The notes below the pieces were generated by a model. It had not been told where the DNA came from. It worked only from the letters and a program-made list of their open reading frames with translations, and searched no databases. The position numbers were made by a program, and so were the translations under genes. From contig OX377206.1 of NCBI GenBank assembly GCA_947396885.1, forward strand, positions 86,611,960 to 86,675,959: a stretch of DNA of 64,000 bases, given 5' to 3'. The stretch comes from Heligmosomoides polygyrus polygyrus. Its lineage: Eukaryota; Nematoda; Chromadorea; Rhabditida; Heligmosomidae. Shown here piece after piece: positions 55,579-64,000 of this stretch (its first letter is position 1; every line of letters begins with the position of its first letter).

Positions 55579-55675
55579 TTTCCAGTTTTTTTTTCTATTT
55601 TTGAGTATTTGTCGTAATGTGAATGCCTTCCAGTTTTTTTTCTATTTTTGAGTATTTGTCGTAATGTGAATGCCC
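55579..55675 (+). repeat. Tandem duplication, about 47-bp unit x2
   Basis: TTCCAGTTTTTTTTCTATTT...GTCGTAATGTGAATGCC occurs twice in immediate succession with almost no differences, so the duplication is recent. Confidence 0.85.
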
Positions 55676-56167
55676 TTCTTTTTCTGCTGCTTCTTTCTCA
55701 TTTCATTAATTTCCGCCTCCTTTTCTGCTGTTTCCTTTGTTTCGCAGCTTCTTTTGGTAATTTTCTCTTTTCTGTTTTTATGTACTTGCTCAGTGCATTA
55801 CGCTCTATCTTTATTTTTATGCAAGCAAAGCTGTTTCCATTCAAGTAGACTTACTACTACATCCCAATTGAGAAAAAACATAGGTCAAATTACGTTAAAA
55901 ATCACTCGTAGGTTAGGAATTCGTCCACGCAAGCTGTCGAGCAGGATAATTCCTACGGCTTTCATTTCGATTTTCTTCTTCGAAATTTCTGGAAAGGAGC
56001 CTTGAAACGTTTCAAAATTTGAGCGGTGAAGATGCACTGCAATGACGTCAGTGCTATCAAGATGGGCAATCGTTGATCAAGAGCATCTCATGCTTTTCTT
56101 ATAATGAAGCAATATAGCGTGCTAAACACGCACAGCAGCAGACACGTGGCAACATTGAACTTACAAT
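55676..56167. other. Spacer, nothing recognised
   Basis: Hydrophobic low-complexity frames (T-rich) are not convincing as genes. Confidence 0.3.
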
Positions 56168-56769
56168 GGAAGGGTCTGAAGCGTACGGGGGAGCGAGTCA
56201 TGCAGGGAGAGTCCTCATCACTCAATTGGTTTGAAAATTTGCCAGGTCGCTAAACCCAAGGAGTAGGGGGTAACAATGGGATACGATGCAGCACGAGTTT
56301 GGGGGTCTTGTACGCCCGCGATGTGTATGAACCCAGTGGCTCAGAGCGCAGGTGGGTGGAGGGCTGACTCGTGCGAGGGAGGCAAAGGGTTTGGTTCCTC
56401 TGCGCTGCTGCATTTTTGCATTTCAACTGATTGGTTGAGATTTGGGGGACTCTGACGTCTATACCATTTTCAGACGTTTTCTGCGCATTTTTCCAGTTGT
56501 ACGCTAGGGGAATTGGAGGTAAATGTTCAGCATCAGTGACACATGTACAAGGTGCCAGTGTAGTGAATCGCTGTGTCTTCCTCCATGGTTATGAGCACGC
56601 AGCCGAAATCTAGTTGAAGACGTACCCTTTCCTCCGAAACAAGAGTTCCACCCGAAAACGTTATCATATACCCACTGCTTGCTTGCCTCTCCACGTCCAT
56701 CAGTGTATGACTTCTCCCTGTATGACTCGCTCCCCCTGTTCAGACATACGCTTCAGTCCCTTCCCTGGT
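56168..56769. mobile_element. Inverted-repeat element, unknown family
   Basis: GAAGGGTCTGAAGCGTACGG...GGAGCGAGTCATGCAGGGA near the left is mirrored at the right (TCCCTGTATGACTCGCTCCCCC...TACGCTTCAGTCCCTTCC). Inner GTTCCTCTGCGCTGCTGCATTTTTGC resembles 897-922. About 600 bp, no coding domain. Confidence 0.55.
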
Positions 56770-57067
56770 TAGACTGACATCTCAGTGGTTTTGAAGCATC
56801 TTTTTCACAACCAAATCTCCAATATTTGTTTTACCTTCCTCTCCCTGTTCTGATATTACCGTACGAAATTGGTCCCCAGTAAGTTAGATAAAACAGAAAA
56901 AATCCCGACAATAATCAGTTCCAGAAAGTGTAAACTTGTCTGAAAAGGGCGAATTCTGCTGTCAGTACCAGTAGTTAGTTCAGTTTTTATTTTTTGTATT
57001 TTCGTATGCTGCTGCGACTTCAGGAAGAGAAGAGTTCAATTTTAGTCGATCTGTCATCTAAGACAGA

Positions 57068-57352
57068 CGGGAGCGTGGAGCGCAGCCGAAGGAGGCACCG
57101 TCTGTCGCCTGCACCCGATACCAGGTTCCTCGTTCGGATTTCCCGCCCAGGCCAACCAAGCACTCCATCCCTCCGGGGTTGGTGACTTGGTACCAGATTT
57201 GTCTGGGAAGGATAAAGCGCTGACTTTTTCATCGACTGGCCACCGCAAGTCATTATATGGCCAAATACACATTCAGCTCACCTCCACGACATCCCGTAGA
57301 AGTAGAATGCATGGCGCATCCTAAAGGGGATTGAATAATGCTGTCCTTTATC
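57068..57352 (+). repeat. SINE copy
   Basis: GGGAGCGTGGAGCGCAGCCGAAGG head to TCCTTTATCCTTTTC; intact body. Confidence 0.9.
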
Positions 57353-57450
57353 CTTTTCGTTATCTAAAAAAACATTTTTGAGTCTTTATTGATTCCATGT
57401 GTCTACTTAAAAGTTCCTTTCAATGTAATCTTAGCTATACCGCCCATATA

Positions 57451-58318
57451 TTAGGTTGGTGAAAAAGCCTTGCACCAAAAATTTTGAAATTTTTTCAAGA
57501 TTTAACAGGAATTTTCAAGGGCTGTTTGAAGCTACGTAGTTGTTGCACAAACATTCTAGTATATTTCGCATACGTGAAAAGTTGCTTCTGAGGACATACG
57601 AATACTACAATTGCAGTGAAGGCTGGCAGACTCCGTGACTCGGACAAGGCTTCGCGACTGACAATTGTTCAGTCTCTTCTTGTTCGTTTCCGTAATAAGG
57701 ACTTTCTCGAGAATATCGTCGCGGGAGATGAATCCTGGGTCTTCCTGGTTAACCATACACGGAAGGCTCAGTGGCTCCATAAAGGAGAACTACAACCTCA
57801 AGGCGGACATCCACCAGAGGAAGGTAATGTTGTGGTGTGAATGGGATTCTCGAGGAACGCTCTATCGTAAGCGTCCTGACGACGGCACCGCAGTAACACC
57901 GAACATATATGCTACACAGCTCCAGAAGCTGAGCGAGGCCATGTCGCGCAAACGACGGGGCCGGAAGAATGTTTACCTTCTTCATGGCAGTGATTGCCCT
58001 CACATTGCAAGGTCGTCTCGCCAAAAGTTGCAGGAGCTTAGCTGGGAGGTACTGCCCCACCCACCGTATTCGCCAGATCTTGCGCCATCGGACTACCACC
58101 TCTACTGAGCTCACAAGCAACACCTAAGGGATAGGTGCTTCAACGACCGAACAAAACTGGAATTCATTCTGGAAGAAGTATTTCATGATCTCCCCGTCAG
58201 ATGGCAGAAGGCTGTAGATGTAAATGGTAGTTACTTTGCAGATTGAATTCGCTCACAAAAATCTAATAAAGTTTTGAAAAAAATTACGCTGTGGTGCAAG
58301 ACTTTTTCACCAACCTAA
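57451..58318 (+). pseudogene. Internally deleted mariner
   Basis: 868 bp with TTAGGTTGGTGAAAAAGCC and GGTGCAAGACTTTTTCACCAACCTAA ends and TA flanks. The DNA-binding half of the transposase is deleted. The catalytic half survives in two frames: FLENIVAGDESWVFLVNHTR (Asp 1), then WCEWDSRGTLYRKRPDDGT, VYLLHGSDCPHIARSS and LAPSDYHLY (Asp 3 region). The second catalytic motif reads HGSDCPH where HDNARPH is usual, so the key Asp is displaced or lost. A frameshift near 57,800 and a stop after SDYHLY confirm inactivity. Both ends look intact, so it could have been mobilised in trans. Confidence 0.85.
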
Positions 58319-58694
58319 TAGAAAGGGTGGGGACAAAGTAGAAAGCTAAAGAGCCCGAACCTTCATTGCTCAGAAGGGACGGATCCATCAGGTCGACATA
58401 AATGTACGTACAACTCTTTATTTAAACTTGTCTCTTTTTGTTTTAAATTGAACATTTTTTAATTTGAAACTCGACAACATTAGATGTGAAATGACCATTT
58501 TGCAAAACAAGCCAAATCAGACGCATCTAAAGTTTGAATTTTTATTTTTAGACATTACATAGTCAAAGCGAAATTAGCTTGTTAAAATAAAATTCTTACC
58601 ATTTTGCAGTGTTTTTTTTTGTTGAAGAAAAACAGCCCTGTTTGAGTGAACACAAAATTCATTCAATTTGATTTCAAACAATACCTCGAGGTTT
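58319..58694. other. Spacer, nothing recognised
   Basis: AT-rich; no supported feature. Confidence 0.3.
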
Positions 58695-58940
58695 GCCGTG
58701 ACTTGTAAGACGCGGCCGGAGGAGAGGTGCCTAGGTTCGGGTTTTCTACCAAGTCAACCTATCTCTTCATGGTCGGTAAATTGGTAGCAGACTTGCCTGG
58801 GAACGATGAAAAGCTGACCTGTTTATCGCCTTGCCAAGCGCTACGCATCAAATTGTCGGCGCCACCACGTGCTGTAGATCAATAAATCAGCTGGTGTGGT
58901 ATAGGGAGAAATTGCGCAGCGCCCTCGTTTTTTATTTGGT
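58695..58940 (+). repeat. Diverged SINE copy
   Basis: AGACGCGGCCGGAGGAGAGG, AGGTTCGGGTTTTCTACC, ATGGTCGGTAAATTGGTAGCAGACTTG and CGCCACCACGTGCTGTAG in SINE order. Confidence 0.65.
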
Positions 58941-59500
58941 TGGTTCAAAGATATGCAGTTTTTTTGTTTTATTGGTGTCAACATAAACAGGTTTTGGTAG
59001 GGTTTTTCACAACATTTATCTTAAAACAGAGAAACAGTCCAGCGTTTGTTGTGAAGTATCGATTTTGGTTTTAAATCTGCTTATTTTTGCTTGAAAATTT
59101 AGAAGTTGAAGTGAAAATTATATAAAAAGAAGTTCCCTGGTTTGTTTGCAAATGCGGACCTGTTAGGTTTTTTCCTTTTTCTGTCCTTGAATTAAAGATA
59201 TCGCCTGTGTATGTACTATATTTTTCATTGATTGATTGTACGCTGGATTGCGCACAAGCAACGCAGCAAATCATTATCAGAAATGTGAAACTACAAGAAA
59301 GATAAGAAACAATTTGGTTAAAATGGCCACAGTGGTTAGAAACTTTTCTCAGAAAAAAAGCTAAGAAAAAAAGCTGACAAATGTGTAGAAAACGAGCTTA
59401 AAGTAGGAGATTTTGCCCAGCAGATTGCCTCGGTTGTTTAGAAAGAAAGGAGAAAATATACTGACGGGAAGGAACCAGAATACTATACACTTATTGCTCC
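58941..59500. other. Spacer, nothing recognised
   Basis: No supported gene between the SINE and the RTE element. Confidence 0.3.
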
Positions 59501-59509
59501 TATTCTTAT

Positions 59510-61210
59510 TTTACAACCATCATCCATTGGTTTAGGCGTCTTGTATTGGGGATTCTGAATGACTGCAAGACAGTAGTGAAGACGGTGAAGAGTGCTGACG
59601 GTAGGGTGTTACGGAAGCCGGTCGAGGTCAGAGAGAGGTGGGAGGAGTACTTGAAGGAACTCCTGAACGAGGAGTTCCCTCGTCGGGAGGCCGAGGAAGA
59701 ACAACTAACGGAAGGACCCATCCAACCCTGGACGCAAGAAGAGGTTCGCAAGGCCATAGGGAAGATGAAACTCGGAAAGGCAGCAGGGCCTGACGGTGTG
59801 CCAGTAGAGGCTTGGAAGGTGCTCGGGGACCTCGGAATCAACTGGCTGACGCAGTTCCTCAACAGAATCACGAAAGAAGGTAAGATGCCGGATGACTGGA
59901 GGAACAGCACCATAGTCCCCATCTTCAAGCAGAAGGGAGACGCTTCCGAATGCTCCAACTACCGAGGGATCAAACTGATCTCACACACGATGAAGATCTA
60001 CGAACGACTGGTCGACTCAAGGCTGAGGAAGATGGTACCCATCTCCCAGGTGCAGTGGGGTTTCATGCCTGAGAGGCCCACCACAGACGCCATCTTCATC
60101 GCTCGTCAGGTGATGGAGAAATATCGGGAAAAACGAAAACCCTGCTACCTGGCATTCCTGGACCTGAAGAAGGCCTACGACAGGCTAGCTCGGGCCGTAA
60201 TCTGGAATGCCCTTCGATGGAGGGGTGTCCCGGAATGTCTGATCACGGTCATAAGGGACATGTACGAGGACTCGAAAGCGGCGATACGAACTCCACACGG
60301 GGTGACAAGGAAAATGGACAGCACAGTGGGGGTACACCAAGGGTTGGCTCTGAGCCCATTCCTCTTCCTGCTGACGCTTGACTCTATAGTGAACCACCTT
60401 GAAGAAGGCCCTCTCAGAACGATCCTCTACGCGGACGACATCGCCCTAGTAGCCGACGGGAGCTGGAGGAGAAGGTGTAGCTGTAGCAGAGAGCCCTCGC
60501 AGACAACGGCCTACGGCTGAACGTGAAGAAGATGAAGTTCATCAGCTCTGAGCAGTACCCTGGATCAATCCTAGACTGCCAAGGGAAAACGATCGAGAAG
60601 GTGGAAGAATTCCGCTACCACGGAAGTGACCTATCCGAGGAAGGAAGTGTGGACCAGGCGGTCAGGGGACGGATAAACGCAGCCTGGCTCAGGTGGAGGG
60701 AGTCCACAGGGATCCTCTGCGACCGTAGATGCTCCAGGACGCTCAAAGGCAAGCTCTATAGAACAGTTGTGAGACCTGCCCTCCTCTACGGCAGTGAGTG
60801 CTGGGCCCTGGGTAAGGCGCAGGAGCGGCAACTGCGCGCGGCGGAGATGAGGATGCTGAGGTGAGCATGTGGATGGACCCGTCGGGATAGGATGCGAAAC
60901 CAGGTTGTTAGTGCAGTGATGAAGGCAGCCCCGATCCAGCTGAAGATGAGAGAGCAGCGCCTGAGGTGGTATGGACACGTCCTCAGAAGACCAGAGGATC
61001 ACCCACAAGGTTGGCCCTAGATTTCGAGGCACCCGGAAAGCGTCAGAGAGCAGCCCCAAGGAAAAGATGGAAGGACGTCATCAAGAGAGATCTCGCCGAA
61101 GTCGGCGCCACGGCAGATGACGCCCTTGATAGGATGAGGTGGCGACAGATCACAAGAACAGCGGACCCTGCGACTGCGCGGGACTAAACGCTCAGGGGAA
61201 GAAGAAGAAG
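59510..61210 (+). pseudogene. RTE-type non-LTR retrotransposon, 5'-truncated
   Basis: Reverse transcriptase of the RTE clade: KMKLGKAAGPDGVPVEAWK, IFKQKGDASECSNYRGIKLI, RPTTDAIFIARQVMEKYRE, LAFLDLKKAYDRLARAVIWN, VHQGLALSPFLFLLTLDSIV and the catalytic TILYADDIALVADG. The thumb and C-terminal region follow: KVEEFRYHGSDLSEEGSVDQ, LLYGSECWALGKAQERQL, QRLRWYGHVLRRPEDHP, PRKRWKDVIKRDLAEVGAT. The N-terminal endonuclease is absent. A frameshift lies near 60,470, an in-frame TGA at 60,862 and another frameshift near 61,015. The 3' end is (GAA)n at 61,199. RTE machinery often moves SINEs in trans, but no shared 3' end with the SINE is evident here. Confidence 0.9.
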
Positions 61211-61217
61211 AAGATCA

Positions 61218-61440
61218 GGGAGACGAATTGAATGCGTATTTGGCGATACAACGTCTTGCGGTGGCCAACCGAAGAACAAGTCAGCGCTTTATCCTTTCCA
61301 GACAAGTCTGGTACCAATTCACCGACCCCAGAGGGATAGAAGGCTTGGTTGGCCTGGGCGGGAAATCCGATAGTGGAACCTGGTATCGGGTGCACGCGAC
61401 AGCCGGCACCTCCTTCGGCTGCGCTACACGCGCCCACATT
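61218..61440 (-). repeat. SINE copy, reverse, next to the RTE tail
   Basis: GAATGCGTATTTGGCGATAC, GGTGGCCAACCGAAGAACAAG, CCCAGAGGGATAGAAGGC and the head TGGTATCGGGTGCACGCGAC...GCGCTACACGCGCCC. Its 3' end is cut, abutting the (GAA)n tail of the RTE copy. Confidence 0.85.
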
Positions 61441-62797
61441 ATACCTATTTCGCTGTTATTATATTAGCCTGCTTTATGAGCAAAAATGAATAAATAAATG
61501 TATTCTATTTAATTCGTCCTCCTAGTCTATTTATCGACACATTTCTTACGAGGTTTTTCTACTTTGCGGCACTAGGAGGCTGGAATCAGTCACCACCTCC
61601 CTCCTCCTCCCTATTCACGACTGGCCTTCGCATTACTTAAGGATGAGCGGTGACAGAGCAGAATATATTCTAGGCGAAAAAAGATCATTCTTATTCAAAA
61701 TGTCTTCCGTCCTTCGTCGACTATGAGTTCGTGGCTAACCTAGTTTCGCTATCGAAGGCGAACAAAGCCACTGCGAAGGCTTCTATTTCGAGCGATTTTT
61801 CATGATATGTACGCTTGTACTATTGTAAAAATTCTCGTCTACGAGAAAATTTTCCGTCCACTTTGCTGCTCCGTGTCTATATTATAGTGTTTGTTGTTCA
61901 TAGCAGTCTGTTTTCCTCAAGAAGCTCATCGTTTACGAAAAGCTCAGCGTATATTGTCTCGTTAAACATCAGCGCAAGAGTGTGCTTTTTCTATCAGTTG
62001 CAAATAAGCAAGTCGTTGCAGCTGTTGAACATTCCTTCGTTTTTGTTGTGAGAACTCATTGCTAAAATTTCGCATTTATGAACTGACGTGAAGTAAAACA
62101 GCAGAAGTTTTTCATAATGCCTTAGTCTTCTTTTGTTTCAGCTTGAAAAGAAAGAACCCGTCTCCCACTGATGGCCAGGCACTATCGGTTACTTCTTTTG
62201 CAGTTTCCGCTTTGTTGAATACTGCTCGATTCGGAAAACATTCGCGTGAATTCTATGACTAGCTGACGGCCTCCACGCCACAAGAATTGAGTCTTTGGAC
62301 TTCTCTGCATAATGTAATGTCATCGAGTGTTCGTGGAAAATCATTGTCGATCACTGCGTCATCAAGGACCTTTCTATCGTTCCAAGCGCTCCGGTAATCA
62401 TCCTTGGAGATCTATTCTATCATTATCGACATAGCGGCCAGTTTCGATACTGTTGAACATACTGTGACTGTGACTTCGCCCTAAGAGTCCCCAATGTTGA
62501 CCGACATTTACTGAACCATCAATAATCCGCATCAATAATGTGATCGCTTAATTTTCCTTCGAAAGGCTACACCTAGACAAAAATAATCAATATCGATCGA
62601 TATTGATTGGTCAGTCGATGTAAAGTCTGTCCGTCTGCCGTCACAATCACATGCCTTAATCGATTGACCCTCAACAGGGATCTTTCATATTAACTGGTCT
62701 GCGAAAACTTTAAAAATTGATTCTACACACAGAGCAACAGGCTCACGGATTTTCGCATTATTGTTTAATATCATTTTTTTAAATTTTATTTTTGAGG
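61441..62797. other. Spacer with ATCGAT-type motifs near 62,400-62,700
   Basis: No supported gene. GATCGATATTGATTGGTCAG and similar motifs at 62,590 belong to the dispersed ATCGAT-rich family. Confidence 0.35.
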
Positions 62798-63095
62798 GTG
62801 CGTGGTAGCGAAGTAGGAGAACGCGAAGGCCCGTAGCATGCACCTACCTGATTCCACTTGTTGGTTGGGATTTCCAGCCAAGACCAACCAAGCGTTCTAT
62901 CCCTGCGGGCTTGATGAATTGGTTCCGGACTTGTCTGGAAGGGTAGAGCACAGACTTGTTCAACGGTTGGCGATAAGAAGTCGTTGTATGTCCATATACG
63001 TACTCAAATCCCCTTCAGGACATACCGTAGAACTAGAATGCGTGGCTCATCCCAAAAGGGATTGAGTAACGCCGTCCTTTATCCTTCTTATCCTT
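62798..63095 (+). repeat. Diverged SINE copy
   Basis: GGGTGCGTGGTAGCGAAGTAGG head, GGTTGGGATTTCCAGCCAAG, TTGATGAATTGGTTCCGGACTTGTC and CTTTATCCTTCTTATCC end. Confidence 0.8.
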
Positions 63096-63167
63096 TAGTT
63101 TAATTTTTAGTTGCTTTCATTTCTTTTTTTCTTATTATTCATCTTTTGTTTAGTGATCTTCCCTTAA

Positions 63168-63301
63168 GGCCTCGTTTATACTTCGACGCCGAGCGACGCG
63201 ATGCCACGTCTAGTGGCAATATTGATTGAGCGACGCGATCGATCAATTCGGCCCCTTTACATGCCGTCGCGTCGTCCAGCGTCGGAGGTATAAACGGGTC
63301 C
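63168..63301. mobile_element. Tourist-like palindromic MITE, 134 bp
   Basis: GGCCTCGTTTATACTTCGACG and CGGAGGTATAAACGGGTCC ends, flanked by TAA on both sides (63,165-63,167 and 63,302-63,304). Inner GATCGATCAATTCGGCCCC stems. It is the cleanest copy of the superfamily. Confidence 0.88.
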
Positions 63302-63609
63302 TAAGGTATGTAGGTCTGAGAGAAGCTGTTTGTTACCACTGACACATTTAGAAAAATCGGCAGCATTTCGTTCAAGGCGTTGTTGATATTTTTACCCTAA
63401 TGTTCTTCAACCATTCCAGTAACAGCTTGTATTCCTTTATTTAATTGTTGATTTAACTTTCAACTTTCTGACGTTTTTTCTTCTTCGTTTCTCTGGGTCC
63501 GTGATGTTATCATAGATGATACACCGGCCCGCTTCGCTAGAAGAGTCGATTCCTGTATTTTGCTCTTGTATTACAGTCTTAAATGATAAAAGACAAACAG
63601 CGGAGTTAA

Positions 63610-63930
63610 TCACCCTTGTTTGAGATGTGCCACACATTCTACAGGGACACCAATCTAGGGGTTCGCAAAAAATCGCCTCTCAAATCGATAATCGATCGTA
63701 TTGCTGGCGAATCTGTTACTTTTAGGACACACACTTAGCTGTAAGGGCTAGGGTAAGGAACGGGTTGATCAATTCCTGTTTGGGATGAACCACGCCTTGT
63801 ACAGGGACTCCAGTTTAGTTGTTCTGCAAAAAAATCGCCTCTCAAATCGATAATCGATTGTATTGGTGGTGAGTATAACATTTTTAGGACACCCACCTAG
63901 CTATAAGGACAAGCGTAAGGGACAGCATTT
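63610..63930. repeat. Tandem duplication, about 161-bp unit x2
   Basis: TTGTTTGAGATGTGCCACAC... and CTGTTTGGGATGAACCACGC... each followed by AAAATCGCCTCTCAAATCGATAATCGAT and TTTTAGGACAC. Part of each unit resembles the reverse 3' end of the SINE. Confidence 0.65.
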
Positions 63931-64000
63931 TATTGCTGAAGTCATTTGATTACGCGTTTGGCATATGCAATGACTTACGAGAACCATCCGATAGGCAAGT

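Noticed and set aside
59510..61210. Intact, active RTE element
   Set aside because: The endonuclease end is missing and there are two frameshifts and a stop in the remaining frame.

Overview
The window is nuclear DNA from a nematode. Compact spliced genes sit in a sea of mobile-element debris. Supporting signs are short GT-AG introns, TTTCAG acceptors just upstream of start codons (as in SL trans-splicing), RTE, Penelope-like and mariner relics, and two nematode-type gene families (class 3 lipase, MOLO1). The repeat mix, with a very abundant tRNA-derived SINE and an RTE with a GAA-rich tail, suggests a strongylid parasite of the hookworm type (Ancylostoma-like). The species is an inference; nothing in the window proves it.

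Two host genes can be reconstructed exon by exon with consistent reading phase. (1) Plus strand, 5,510-16,503: a secreted class 3 (fungal-type) lipase in ten exons, with a signal peptide, a Cys-rich N-terminal segment, the GHSLGG nucleophile elbow and an exon carrying the Asp and His of the triad. Its first intron is 6.85 kb and full of transposon debris. An LTR-like element starts 37 bp after the stop. (2) Minus strand, 32,848-24,158: a MOLO1/TPM-domain membrane protein like the C. elegans levamisole-receptor modulator MOLO-1, with a signal peptide, a YPDP...CDPD motif, the TPM domain, one membrane helix and a short cytoplasmic tail. Two further coding exons of unknown function are weaker calls (21,741-22,151 plus; 35,506-35,700 minus).

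The rest is mostly mobile DNA. About 25 copies of one tRNA-derived SINE occur in both orientations. The region also holds mariner relics (two of them long foldbacks), an inverted-repeat element with a leftover helix-turn-helix reading frame (two copies), a Penelope-like element with a GIY-YIG domain, a CR1-like LINE 3' part, a 5'-truncated RTE, an LTR-flanked non-autonomous element, and several MITE families.

The most striking structure is a GC-rich, highly palindromic Tourist-like MITE superfamily (GGCC ends, TAA/TTA target duplications). It forms a three-level nest at 10,958-11,556 and an end-to-end pile at 41,705-42,834, and one 135-bp copy interrupts the Penelope-like gene. The window shows no operon, CRISPR array, phage or bacterial island.
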